Below are positions 9,123 to 20,700 of a DNA stretch of 60,267 bases, piece after piece (within the stretch, counting starts at the first letter, position 1; every line of letters begins with the position of its first letter). The position numbers and the translations under genes are program-made. The stretch comes from Zelonia costaricensis. Lineage: Eukaryota; Euglenozoa; Kinetoplastea; Trypanosomatida; Trypanosomatidae. Below the pieces are notes generated by a model, which did no database searches, was not told the DNA's origin, and was given only the letters and a program-made list of their open reading frames with translations. The stretch covers positions 1-60,267 of the forward strand of contig JASAOO010003429.1 in assembly GCA_030849075.1 (NCBI GenBank). The letters are read 5' to 3'.

Positions 9123-10256
9123 TCACCAGATGCTGTCGACATTGCGAAGGCTCGAGATGGTGACCATCGGCGCCGCGTGGTCGGCGTGGTAGAAGCTCGA
9201 GTTGCTGCTGCTTCGGCCGAGCCGGTGGTGCAACTCGTCCAACTTGCGGTGCGTGTCAGACGTTGACGACGTTGTGGACGACTGCCCCTGTAAGCGGTGC
9301 TTGCTTGGCGTCGTGCTGGCGCTTGCGAGACCGGCATTACATGAGCCGCTCCCCCACTGCTGTTGCTGCTGCGCCGGCAGCGGCGCCTTCGCGGCGGCGG
9401 CGCCGGGCAACTGCTGGTCGTAGGCGGACCGGAGGATGGGGTTGCCCAGCACGTTGCGCGCCTCCACAATCATGCGGTCTACCGCCTCCGCACCGACGGG
9501 ATCGACGAGGCGCATGCGTTTGAAGCCGTCTCGCTGCCAGGCGCGGTACTTGGCGACGATGTCGCCGTGCGCGGCGTCCTGGGGGAGGGCGAGGACGTCG
9601 TAATACGTGCCGGGAATCGTCCGGTGGGGGTAGCGGCAGCGCAGCGGGAGGTGCATCTTGAACGACCCGGCCTCCGCAGCCGCGGCGCAGTGGACGGCGG
9701 TGGTGGCGCTCGCCGGCGGCGATGATGCGCCCTTGGCGGGGTGCGCACCGCTGCTGGCGCGGACGCTGTCGGCGCTGCTGGAGGTGCGGCTGGATAGGCA
9801 CGCGGCATCCAGTGCCGGCTGCGCCGCGACGTGTGACACGATCAGCTGGCGGTCCTTGCCCGGAGGAGGGCGGCGACGAGTCGAGACGGTGCGCTCCCCC
9901 TCCGAGCCCTGCAGGCTGCCGAAGCGGTCGTGGTTGCCGAAGGACTTGCGCGACGCGCTGTCGGCTGCGGTGCCTGTGCGGGGCTCCTCGCTCGCCTGGG
10001 ATGGGCCAAAGAAGTGCGCCGGGATGGACTCGACCGGCACGCTGCCGAGCAGCTTCACCTGTGTGTCTGGGTTGAGCTCGGTAAACCGGTGGGCGTGCTC
10101 GCAGCGGGCACCGTAGGGACAGCGGCCGTTTTCGTAGAAGGCCATGCACACGCAGTCTTTCGTGTCTGCTGCGTCTGCGGCCGGCTGCCGCGACTCTGAG
10201 CCCGGGTACGCCGCCGCAGACGGGACGAAGGCCCGCGCGTGCACGGAGAAGGACAT
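9123..10256 (-). CDS. CCCH zinc-finger protein with a degenerate C-terminal J-like domain
   Basis: A 377-residue protein. The ATG at 10254-10256 is the first real ATG; the codon four triplets upstream in this frame is GTG. One CCCH finger is visible with C-x8-C-x5-C-x3-H spacing (Cys37, Cys46, Cys52, His56), a type that usually binds RNA and is common among trypanosomatid post-transcriptional regulators. Residues about 215-284 align with a DnaJ J domain: a Tyr-Tyr-x-Val-Leu start, a Lys-Tyr-Arg second helix and a closing Ala-Tyr-Asp-Gln. The His-Pro-Asp tripeptide between helices II and III is absent, so Hsp70 stimulation is not expected. The linker and the C-terminus are Ser/Ala/Gln-rich. 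An RNA-binding regulator with a protein-interaction J-like module is my inference. Confidence 0.85.
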   Translation of the reverse strand: MSFSVHARAFVPSAAAYPGSESRQPAADAADTKDCVCMAFYENGRCPYGARCEHAHRFTELNPDTQVKLLGSVPVESIPAHFFGPSQASEEPRTGTAADSASRKSFGNHDRFGSLQGSEGERTVSTRRRPPPGKDRQLIVSHVAAQPALDAACLSSRTSSSADSVRASSGAHPAKGASSPPASATTAVHCAAAAEAGSFKMHLPLRCRYPHRTIPGTYYDVLALPQDAAHGDIVAKYRAWQRDGFKRMRLVDPVGAEAVDRMIVEARNVLGNPILRSAYDQQLPGAAAAKAPLPAQQQQQWGSGSCNAGLASASTTPSKHRLQGQSSTTSSTSDTHRKLDELHHRLGRSSSNSSFYHADHAAPMVTISSLRNVDSIW

Positions 10257-11391
10257 GCTAGTGCGCACAACGGTACGGGGTGCTGAGAGAAGGTGAGGGG
10301 AAGTCGAGGGGTCCGACGACGGAGAGCCGGCCGATCCGGGGTGCCCACGTCAGCGCTGACAGACAGGAGGACAAGGCGAAAAGAAGCTCGCTGCAGTCGG
10401 ATGCGTGGCAAGTGAGCTCTGTGTGTCTACGTGTTTGCGCAAGAGGAAGGGCGGGGGCGATGAGATAGACAGAGAGAGGTGAAAAGACCGAGACGCTCGC
10501 TTTCCGTTTTCGTTGAGAGAGAGGATGCTTGCGTGTCTGTGGGGACGCCACGAGGAAGCGGAAAGGAGGGAGGCCGACGTAGTGCGCTCGATGAGGGCGC
10601 GACGGACACGAGTAGTCGAGAGAGAGAGAGAACGAGAGGGGTGGTGCAGTAGCAGAAGGAGAAAACGGGCTTTTGCCAAGACGCGGCCGTCTCCGCGCGA
10701 GTCATGGTGAGCGCGCGCACCGACATTGCGGAGACGCGACACACACACACACAAGCACACACGCATGGGCCTCTTCAGCACCGCGCACGCGCGACCAGGC
10801 TCACGCCATGATCCTGCGGACGTGCTTGTGAGTGCAACGTGAAGGAGTGCTGGCATCTTCCTGAATCCTGATGTTTGCCTCGAGTGCGGCGAGGAGAGGG
10901 GCGGGGGGAGGTGATGCTGATGGAACAGCACAGTCGTCTTGTGCCATTGATGAGAGGGCGGTTGGTTATCTTCATTGTGGGTGGGAGTGGCGCGTTTGCG
11001 AGTTCGGTTGTTTACCTAGCTAAGAGGGAGAAGGTGGAAAACGAGCGAGAGAGCGAAGAGGAACGGGACTCAAGCGCACTCCAACAACGCAAAGACACGA
11101 ACACGCACGCACACCAACAGGATCAACGCAGCACGCAGAGAGCAACGGCTGCGCCAACAAACTCCGCCGACGTGACGGTTCAGACTGCGACCCCGGCTCC
11201 CGGCTATGGGCACGGCACGTTCACCCGCTGCTTTGCCACGTGCCGTCGTCGCCCTGCCTGCAGCGGAGACGGTCGGGGCCGATAGAGATAGGGGGGCTCG
11301 AGGAGAGCGACGCAAAACAGAGAGCGGAATGGGAGAAGAAGGCAGTCCTGTCGGACCACGACGCACCAGACGGTGCCGCTACAGACACCGC
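10257..11391. other. Spacer between the NDUFA5-type gene and the CCCH/J gene
   Basis: No gene is seen. A purine-rich block at 10283-10311 (polypyrimidine in mRNA sense) is a likely trans-splice signal for the CCCH/J mRNA. Other contents are purine-rich stretches around 10615-10640 and a CA array at 10739-10753. Frames in this stretch are low complexity and unconvincing. Confidence 0.55.
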
Positions 11392-12183
11392 CTACTTGGG
11401 AGTCGGCGGCGGCACCTGCTTGACAGACGCTCGCAGCTCCTCGATGAGGTCCTCGGCGTGCTTGCCCGAGTAGTTCTTGCCCGGCTGCATGCGCATCAGA
11501 TCCTTGTCGACGGCGTACCGCTTGTTGAGGAACTTCTTGAGCATGTCACCGCGCGCCTTCTCCAGGTCGTCACGGATGCGGTCCTTGCGCTCCTTGTACG
11601 CCGCCGTCTCGCGCGCCATGCGCTCCGTGTCCATGCGCTTCAGCTCAGCCATCTCCTCCTGCGTGAGAGCCTTCTTGCGCTTGTCGAAGTCCTCGCGCAC
11701 CACTTGCTCCCATGGGGAGTTGTAGCCTAAGCCCTCCTTACCAATGTTCTGGTCCTCGCGTGCGACTCGCTTCACCTGCTCCGGGTCTAGCTCCCAGAAG
11801 CGCCACTCATTCCATTTCTGCGCCGTCTCCAGCTCGCGCCACGTCACCTGCAGGATGTACTCCACCGGCCAGCCCCAAAAGAACTTCTTCTCTAGTGTGC
11901 ACCAGTCGTCCTGGCACTCCTTGATGCCGTAGTTGATGCGCTTGATAAGAGTCATGGTGACGTTGAAGTACGTCGACTCCGGCGGGATGTCGGAGGTGTG
12001 GAGGAACGCCTGTAGCTCAGACGCCGCCGCCAGTAGCTTCGGCTTCCACAGCGGCTCGACGGCGACGCCGGCGAGACCGGTGGTCGACTTGACTGGGAAG
12101 GCGCGAGGGATGTACTCGTCGCTGATCGTGAAAAGCCGCGCCGTGCCGCGAAGGGCACCCCGCAGCACTCGTGAGCCGAACAT
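11392..12183 (-). CDS. NDUFA5: Mitochondrial complex I subunit of the NDUFA5/B13 family, C-terminally extended
   Basis: A 263-residue protein. The ATG at 12181-12183 gives a short Arg-rich N-terminus that fits a mitochondrial targeting sequence; the frame upstream is Pro/Ser/His-rich non-coding-like sequence. NDUFA5 is an accessory subunit of NADH:ubiquinone oxidoreductase on the matrix arm. The family hallmarks are visible: the Lys-x-Thr-Thr-Gly-Leu-x-Gly motif at 32-39, a central helical hairpin, and the Trp-x-x-Trp-x-x-Trp-Glu motif at 124-131. The remaining 130 or so residues form a highly charged helical extension not found in the roughly 116-residue animal protein. The extension may be lineage-specific. 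The family call rests on these motifs, without an alignment score. Confidence 0.85.
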   Translation of the reverse strand: MFGSRVLRGALRGTARLFTISDEYIPRAFPVKSTTGLAGVAVEPLWKPKLLAAASELQAFLHTSDIPPESTYFNVTMTLIKRINYGIKECQDDWCTLEKKFFWGWPVEYILQVTWRELETAQKWNEWRFWELDPEQVKRVAREDQNIGKEGLGYNSPWEQVVREDFDKRKKALTQEEMAELKRMDTERMARETAAYKERKDRIRDDLEKARGDMLKKFLNKRYAVDKDLMRMQPGKNYSGKHAEDLIEELRASVKQVPPPTPK

Positions 12184-13504
12184 GGCTGCTGAGAGGTCGG
12201 AGGGACGGCTAAGGGGGTGGGGGTGGGGGCCTGAACCAGAGGGGGGGCAGTAAAGGGGGCAAGTGCGATGGCGGTGGTGACCGCAGTCGCTGTGCGCCGG
12301 GGTGTGTGGGTCTAAGATGGGGAACGGGTAGCGAAGAGCGAGGTGCGACTCCGGAGGAGGAGGGGGAGAGCCGGTTTCGAGAAGTGCGCTGAGGGAGGGA
12401 GAGAGAAGGGTGCCGTGAGGCACGGGACTACACGGGGGTGGCTGGATGCTACTACTACTAGGTCAGCCGAAGGACTGAGGCGAGGCCACGAGTTGGTCGG
12501 ATGTGGAGAGGGGGAGAGGAAGAGAGGCGGTGGCGCAAGGTGGGTGCTCAAGAACCTGTGCACGCGTGCTGCGTCGGAGGCCGCGAGGAGAGGGGGGGGG
12601 CAAGAACAAGAAATGCAGCGGCCTTGACGTAGACACGCGAGTGTGGACACCGGAAGCGCGCACAAAGGAACACGCAGGTGAGCTGCTCTTGTGGATGCGC
12701 TATGTAAGGAGCTAAGAACTAACACGCGTAAAGACTGACGTCACCGCAGTGGAGAAACGCAAACGTGTGGCGTCCGCTCGATCAGCGGCTGACGAGTGTC
12801 AGGATGTGAAGAGGAGTCTCGCCCGACGCGACAAGTTCCATGCGAAGCGAGATTCAAACAGCGCAGAGGCGGTGCTACACGGCCTCTGTGGAGCTGGTGC
12901 GGCGAGGTGTGAAACGGGAAGGACACCGCGGGACCTCCTGCGGGCGGGGGGATGGAGAGGGCGGCGTTTGGGGGAGGGCGGGAGTGGCGTGGCACAATAC
13001 GTGCGCCGGACAGGGGTGCGTGCACGTGCATGAAAGAAAAGCGAGAGGGGGGAAAGAGGGAGCAGGCAAGTGAGACGCGAAAAGGAAGGCGGATGCACGT
13101 CTGTTGCACAGTTCATGGGGTGCGAGTCGTCAGACACCATGGGTGCGACGCGCATCGGGTGACGGAAATAGCCTTGCCGCGTCAGACCCGTCCACCTTGC
13201 CGGTCAAATCACCGCTACGGATCGAACTGATGAAAGCTGGCGTCATTCGGTGGAGTGAGCAGCCCTCGCAAGGACGCCGTCGACTCTTCCTTCTGTGGTT
13301 TCTTTCTTTTTTTTTTGGGGGGGCGGGCCACAGTGCGGCGGGCCCACGTGTTTTCTGCTCGGTGTGGGCCGCGTGCCTCGGCACAAGTCGCCTCCGTTGC
13401 TGCACTCGGCAAAAGGCGTGGGAGCACGGCAGCGCCTCTTTCTCTTGCTTCACTCGTCGTTTGCGCTTGTGTCGTTTGTTTTCTTTTTTTTTTTGCGTCC
13501 TCTC
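12184..13504. other. Spacer between the Kish gene and the NDUFA5-type gene
   Basis: No gene is seen. G-rich purine sequence at 12191-12230 (polypyrimidine in mRNA sense) is a likely splice signal for the NDUFA5-type mRNA. A T10-G7 junction lies at 13307-13323, about 180 bases beyond the Kish stop codon, and a further T-run lies near 13483-13494. Confidence 0.55.
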
Positions 13505-13726
13505 TCAGTAAACGAACATGACGCGAAAAGCCAAGACGAGGCAGCACATCGAGACCCACGGTGAAAGACGGTCGCCGACTACGCTGCACTTGTACAGAAA
13601 CTTCTTGTAGAGCTCGGAGCTGTCGCGGTGGTACAGGGTGGGTCGGAATTGCCGGATGTACGTTGCCGTGCACACAATGAGGAGGAGCACGTACAAGACC
13701 GTCTCGAAGTCGAAGAGGGCGCTCAT
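13505..13726 (-). CDS. Kish / TMEM167 family membrane protein
   Basis: A 73-residue protein, the usual length of Kish/TMEM167. Animal members are Golgi-associated and needed for constitutive secretion. The ATG at 13724-13726 gives the typical Met-Ser-Ala-x-Phe-x-Phe start. Two hydrophobic helices are visible (about 9-22 and 53-71), separated by a basic loop with Arg-Pro-Thr-Leu and a Gly-Asp-Arg-x-Ser-Pro-Trp-Val motif that matches the conserved Gly-Glu-Arg-x-Ser-Pro-Tyr-Val of the family. The small size makes it easy to miss. Upstream in the unit is the CEP290-like gene and downstream the NDUFA5-type gene. Confidence 0.93.
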   Translation of the reverse strand: MSALFDFETVLYVLLLIVCTATYIRQFRPTLYHRDSSELYKKFLYKCSVVGDRLSPWVSMCCLVLAFRVMFVY

Positions 13727-14736
13727 CGCGAGCCACGGCGTGCCGCGTGTTCGGTGGAGAGGGTGGGTCTTGGTGCAGAGCGAGCGCCTACGCAGCACAA
13801 AGCTGCAGTAGCAGATGCAGGAAGTGAGAGTATGTTGGATGCAGGCGGAAGCAAGTGTGGGTGGGCTGGTCTGCTCGCACACGGACGCACGTGTGGCTGC
13901 GCTCTTTGACTGCGTACGCAAAGCCCAAACGAAGCACAAAACTGAGGTGCAGGAGGCGACTCGGGTGGACGCGGCCAGGCAACGCTTCCGATGCCGGTGT
14001 CGTGTTGGCCTCGCCGAAAGGACCCGTCCTGCGGAGCGGCACCAGCGGAGAGGGGAGGAGGGGTGCAGCCAAAAAGGAAATCAAGTGAAACTGGCAAGAC
14101 GGCACTACCCACAGAGGGAACCGCTCGAGCTGGCAGTCTCTTGAGGCGAAGCCCAACGTGGTGCAGGTCGTGCGCCGACGCCTCGAGACGCCGTCGCTGA
14201 GACCGGTGCGGTGGCTGACGGGCGAGAGGCACGGGCAGCCCGCTCTTCTTTCTATGGGCCAAAAACGGAAGAGAGAGCAGCGGGCAGGCACCAATCGGGG
14301 TGTGTCTTTTGAGAATTCGTCATTTGGCAACTGGCGAGGTCGAGGCGGGCACTGCACGCCGCCGCGACGCTCACCACAAGTGCGCACGAGAGCAGAGGGG
14401 CTGGCGGCGCCAAACGCCATGCGTCTCGCGGCACACCCGTGCGACACTCAAGCAGAGTAAAACAAAAAGCGCCGCAGCGCCTGCAGGGGCGGGAGACGGC
14501 ACACGGAGGGCGTCCGTTTCCGCCGGCGAGGCGGCGACACCCACGTGGCACAAGCGACACAGAGAGGGGCAGCTGAGGTTAGGGCGCCGTGAGAAGGCCA
14601 CGACACTCCTGGCGCGCAGAGTTGTCACTTCCCCCCTCCCCCCGCCCCGGGCCAGCGACTGCGCGCAAACGACTTCCGTCTACAGCCCGGAAGAGGCTCG
14701 CTTGTGCGGCGCTTCACGACGCCGCGAGCGTGCCCC
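13727..14736. other. Spacer between the CEP290-like gene and Kish
   Basis: No gene is seen. C-rich sequence near 14630-14650 lies just beyond the stop codon of the large gene. Open frames here show no recognisable domain. Confidence 0.55.
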
Positions 14737-17700
14737 CTACGGCCCTCCGCGACGCCGGTGCGCCAGTGACCCGCTGCTGTGCTCCGCCGGGGTAGAGCCA
14801 GCGTCGCTCGCGCGTAACGAGCTGAGTCGCCGCTGCAGCGGCGCAGACGCGGTGCTCGCGCCAGCGCTGTGCCGCGGCTGCTGATGCGCAAAACGGGACT
14901 CGGGCAGCGGCGGCGGCACGGGTGATACCGCACCACCGACCGGGTCGAGCGGTCGCACCACCCGGCGATCAGCGTCGGCGAGGCGGGTGCGGAGGTTGTC
15001 CAGCTCGACCTCGTACTGCTCCGCCGCAGCCTGCGCTGTCGCGAGGCGGCGGTGCAGCTCCGCCGTCGCAGCCGAGGGCCCGCCGCGGGCAGAAGAGACG
15101 CGTGTGCTGACCAGCTGCTTCGCCAAGTCCTGGAGCTGTGCCTGCAAACTCCTCTCCCGCTCCTGCAGCTCGTGCAACTCGCGCGACTGCCGCGCATAGC
15201 GAGCCGATTGCGCCTGAGCCGAGCGCAACTCAGCGTTGTCGCGCTGCAGCTTCTCGATCACGAGTTTCAGGTTCTCAATGACGTTTGTGAGTGCCTCTAC
15301 GCTGGCCGTGTCGGGCCGCGACACCGGCCGATCGCCTGCGGCTGTGGCGTCGACGGCAAGAACATCATCTAAGTGGCGCTGCATGCGACTCAGCTGCAGC
15401 TCCATCGTCTCCACAGTGAAGCGGAGGTCGAGCACCTCGTTGCTCTTCCGCAAGAGCTCCAACTTGAGGTCGTCTGTGGCGTGCTGCGCCGCCGTGACGG
15501 TGACGTTGTAGAGTGACTCAATCTCGCTGACGGCGACGCCGCGCAGCGCAGCGAGGTCGACCGCCATGCGCTGCGTCACCGTGGCAGCACGCTCCAGCCG
15601 CAGCTGCAGCTCTGCTTCCCTTGCCGGCACGTCGACGGAGATGCGCCGCCGCAGCCCGTCAATGACGGCTTCCAGACGCCGCACCTCGTCTACGTGGGCG
15701 CGAATATCGGCCGGAGTGCTCAGGTGCGCCGAGTCCACAGCCGTCGCGGCGGCGGTGGCGGCGCGCAGCCCTCTCACCTCGCTCATCTCCTGCTCGTAGC
15801 GCTGCAGCCTCGACTCGAGAACCGCGACTTGTTCCCGCAGCGCCCGTGCGGAGTCCTGCGCAGTGGTCGACACGTCCGCCGGCACGCGCGGTGGCGTGGC
15901 CGGCAAAAACGGGGGTGGCAGGGCGTCGGCGGAGACTCGCTGCTTGCCCTGTGGCACCTCAGCGCGCCCACGCTGCCGGTACACGTTTGCCAGCTGCGAC
16001 GCATGCTCGGTGTCTTTGCGTCCCATCTCGTCACGCAGCTGACGAAGCTGCTGCCGCAGCTGGCGCGATGCCTCCCGCTCGCCTTTCAGCTGCTCCTCCG
16101 CCTCGCCAACGTCCTTCTCCAGGCGGTGGACACGCGATCGCAGCGACGAAATCTGGGCGAGGTTGTCGCGCTGCTGCTTCTGTGTCTCGCGCTGCACGAT
16201 GCCGGCGATTTGCGGCTGCAGCAGCGCGTCCTGCGCTGAGACCGGTGCCGCGGCACTGCGGCTCGCGACTGAGTCCGCGGCGGCGGCAGCCTCCCCATGG
16301 GCAGACGACGCCGCTGCTGGCGACGGCCGCGGCGTTGCCGCTCCTCCAGCGCCGGCCTCAGCCCGTCCTCCCCGACTCGCGCCCTCCGTGCCCCGCAGCG
16401 ACGGCGACGGCGCCGCGCCACCGCCGGCGGCGGCGAGCATCTGCGTGCCGCGGCTCTCCAACAGCGGGGCCGCTGCGTCGGCGGTGCCCGGCTGCGTGCG
16501 GATTGGCGACGAGCTGCTGCGCTGCCGTAGTTGCGCCTGCAGGGTGGCCAGCTCGCGGTCCTTGGCGCGCAGCTGCTGGTGCAGCTGGTACACGAGGCGC
16601 TGCGACTCCGTGTTTTTCTCGAGCATCGCCTTCTCCCGGTCCACGCGCTCGTTGAGCTCCTTCTGAATGGCGCGGATGCGGTGGTCGAGCGCCTTCATGT
16701 GGCCGGCAGACTCCTGCTGTATCGTGCCCATGCGCTGCGCCAGGGCAATCTCCTGCTGGTGCTGCCGCGCCGACTCGCCGCTGCGGTGCGCCTCCTCCAT
16801 CAGCTTCTGCTTCAGCACCGTGGCAGCGAGCACGAGCTTGTCGTTCTGCTCCCTGACCGCGTTGAGGTCGGTGCGCAGCCCCTCGTTCAGCCCCGCCAGG
16901 TGCTGGGCACGCTCAGCCTCGACCTGCTGGTTGGCCACCTCGGCCTGCAGCGTGTCCAGGTGCGCCTTCCACTCCGCCGCGTCCACCTGGAAGTGCTTGG
17001 CGAGCGCCCGCTCCTCCTCCAGCGTCTGCCGCAGCGTGCGCACCTCCTGGTCCAGCGCGGCGTTTTGGGCACGCAGCTCGGCGACAAGCGGCGCATCCGA
17101 GGCGCCGCCAGCAGACGTCACTTGGGACAGGAGCTGCAGCATGCCGCCCTGCTCGATGTGCTGGTCCTGCACATCGATCAGCCGCCGCTCTACTGCGGCC
17201 CGCTGCTCCCTCTCCCGCTGCAGCTCCGCCGACAGCTGCGACTCGCGCTGTCGCAGGCTCTCCACCATTGCGGTCTGGTTTCGGACAATGCCCATGAGCG
17301 CGTCCGCGTTGGCGCTTGACGGGCTAGGCAGCGGCGGAGGCACCGGCGCCGGCGTCGATCCGGATGGCGCCGTGAAAGATGGCGGGGCGGCGGTGGGCGG
17401 GGTCAGGAGTGAAAGCTGCTGCTGCACCTGCTGCTCCAGCTGCGACTCGAGGACGATGATCGTAGTCCGGGCATCCTTCAGTTCCTGGCGGAGGCGCACC
17501 GTCTCGGCCGTGAGCACCTGCAGCGGTTCCTCGGCCCCGCCGCCGCCGCCGCCGAGCGCGCTGACGTGAGAGGCGGCGGTTTCGCTGGCCTGCCGGACGG
17601 AGTCGCCGACCGTCTCGATGGCCGTCTTGAAGCGCTCCACCATCGCCGTGTTCTCGCGGAACATGTGCTCGTGCAGCCGCTCCATCCGGACAGCCTCGCC

Positions 17701-20700
17701 CAGCTCGTACTCAACGTGCTTCCGCCGCTCCGCCGACAGCTGTTCCTGCAGCGACGCGATCTGCTCCTCCTTCTTCTGCACCATCTCTTGCAGGCACTGC
17801 ACATTGTGCTCCGTCGCGCGACGTGCTACCTCTGACTGCGTGTCGTGAGCGCGCAACAGCCGTGCCTCGCGCTGAGCCGCCTTCCCGCGCTCGTCCTCGA
17901 CCTGGCGCTGCACAAACGCCACCCGCTCACTGGCCTGCTGCGCCTCCTCGCGGAGCTGCACCGCGGCGTGCTCGGCGCGGCGCCGCTCCGCGTCCACCTC
18001 GGCAACCTGCTTCTTGAGCACGGCGCACTGCTGTGCCAGCTCAGTCTGCCGCAGCACCACGTTCTTGTACTCGCGGATCGCAAGGTCGCTGTCATCAAAG
18101 TCGCCACCGCCGCCGCCGCCGAGGAGTCTCTTTGAGACAAGCGTGCTTGCGGCCGCGCCGGTCGCGAGCGACGGCGCCACCGTCTTATCGAAGACGCTCT
18201 CCTTCAGCTGCAGCAGCGTCGCGAGCAACTCCTCGTCCAGTGGCGAGACGGTCATGCAGCCGAACTCGAGTCGCGCCACCTCGGCGTTGAGATCCCTGTT
18301 CGCCGCCTCGGCGCGGATCAGCTTCGCTTGCAGGAACGCCTTCTCCTCCTGGCACTCCGTCATGAGCCGGGCGTGCTCGCGGAGCTTGATCCGTGCCTCC
18401 TGCAGCCGCGCATCCGCAGCGTCCCGCCTCGCCGTGCCATCCTCCATGCCGAGGAGCGCCAGCTGGTGCTCGAGCGTTGTAACGGTGTTCTGGGCGTCAG
18501 ACAGCTGCATCGCGAGCATGGTGCCGCGCCCAAAGCACTCGGCGAGGTCAGCGACGGTTTTGCGGAGCCGGCGATCCATGATCTCGGCCTGGTGCGGCGA
18601 GAGCGCACCCTTGCTAGCACGCTGCACACACCGCAGGTAGTCGACCACAGCTACGACCTGTTCCACGTACTTGCGATACAGCCGGTACGCGCCCATCTTG
18701 TACACGGTGGCCTCGTTTGCGACAACGTGGTAGTTTGCCTCTGTAGCGGCCAGCTGCATCTTGAGGCGCTTGGCCTGAATGAGCGCCAGTTCACTCTGCC
18801 GGCGCAGCGCGGCGTGCTCGCGGATCGCCGCGCTCACGAAGCTTGTCACCACCTCCGACTCAGCAGAGCTCTTCAGGAGCGTGATCTCCTGCTGCCGCGC
18901 CTCCACGTCCACCTCGAGCGCCTTGATCTGTGATTGCAGGTCCATTGAGTGATGCAGTAGGCCCAGATTGACCGACTTCAGCTTCGCCACCTCGCGCTCG
19001 AGGCGTGCCAGCTGCGTCGCGCTCACCTTGACGCGCGACGACGACGACGAGGAGGCCCCCGCCCCGGGTGCACCTGGCGCGTCGGCGCTCTCACTGAGAA
19101 GGTTGCGGACGTGGTCGCGCACGTCGACCACCTCGTGACGAGCGGCGTCGAGGTCGTGCTCCAGCTGCGCCACCTCCGCGTCGCGCACCTCCAAGCGCTT
19201 CGTGGCGAGCGCGTACTTCTGCTTGTACGTCGCCGCCTCCGCCTCGCTCTTGGCCAGTGACGCCGCCGCGTACTCGCGGCTCGCGGTGGCGCCGGCCTCG
19301 CCCGGTGCGGCGGCCGTTGCTGTTGTCGCAGCAGCCACCTCCGCGCGCAGCCCGGCCATCTCCGCCGACAAGGCGTCCGTCTCAGCCTGGCGCTCCGCAA
19401 GCTCCTGGCGCAGCCGCTTCGCGTCGAGGCGCAGCTCCAGCAGCTCCTGGCTCGTCTCCATCCCGTGGTAGACCTGCTTCAGGTGGAGTAGAAAGCGACT
19501 GTCCTCGCGGAACAGCCTCCCGTGCAGTACGTGCTGTACGGCGTAGTCTAGATAGCTGAGCATCTCCCCCTCCATGCTGCATCCCGCCGACGAGCGGGGC
19601 AGCACCGCGTCCGTGGCCGCGCTGCTACCACCACCCTCGAGCACCTCCCGTAGCCGCTCGAGCGTGCTCTGCACCTGCGCCTGGACGCGCCGATCCGCGG
19701 TACTCGTCTCCTCCGCCGCTGTGAGGGCGCGCCGCAGCCGCTGGAGCAGGGTGGCTTCGCGGCGCCGCAGCAGGACCACTTTCAGCAGCATCTCCTTGGC
19801 CGACCCCCGCTCCAGTCGCTCGAGGCCCTCCTCGAGGTCCTTGTTGACCCTCTCAAGCGCCCCGCACCTCTCGCTGAGATCCTCGTTCAGCTCCGTCAAC
19901 GCTTTGATCTGATCGAGCAGCGTCGTCTCCGCCTTCTTCTCCGCCTCCGCGGCCCGGCGCTGGTCTGCGCCGGTCGTCCGCTCCGCCTCAAGCCGCTCCT
20001 TGGCCGCGGCGAGTTCCTTGTTCAGTGAATCGATCAACGTGTCCTTGACGCGGAGCTGCTCGCGCAGCGTATTCGAGACGGAGAGCCACTTGGCGTTGGA
20101 CAAGACGCCAGCGCTGCTCTCGCCGAAATCGCCCAGGGTGCGGGCGTCGGCGCCGACCGCCACCTCTGGCTGCGTCGTGCCGATCCCGGCGGCACCGAAG
20201 ATGGCCTCGCGGTACTGGTCGCGCTCGCGGCAGATGACTTCCTTCTCGGCCGTGCCACCCACCACCTGCTCGCGCAGCCGTGCAATCTCCTCCAGTCGTG
20301 CCGTCTCCGTCGCCTCCACCTCCCCCACCCGCCGCGTCAGCCGGTCGATCTTCTCCTGCGCCTGCGCCGCCGTCTCGGTCGTCGTGGAGGCGGTGATCAC
20401 GTCGATGTGCTCACGCAACGCCGAGACGGCGGCCGCCGTGTCGGGAGCGCTGACGTCCACAAAGGCATTCTTGAGCGCCTCGGCAATCCGGTCCTTGACG
20501 AAGACGTTGAACTGCTCGGCGTCACGGCGCCTCGCCTGCAGCTCCTTGAAGTACTTGTCCTTGTAACTCTCGTCTTCGTCCTCGACGACGACGGCACCAG
20601 CCTTCATCTGGTCAACGAGCTTGTCAAGCTGTTTCAGCTGCTCCGCTGAGAGGCCGAGCTCAAAGCGCAGCTTCGTGTCCAGGAGGGGCTGCAGACGCAC

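Noticed and set aside
7123..9126. Minus-strand frames of about 262 codons in the long spacer upstream of eL30
   Set aside because: They are Cys/Arg/Pro/Phe-rich, encoded partly by CA and G repeats, mostly start at non-ATG codons and contain no domain.
12900..14700. Retroelement or SIDER-type remnant in spacers
   Set aside because: No reverse transcriptase frame, poly(A)-ended element with target duplication, or repeated unit shared between spacers was visible.
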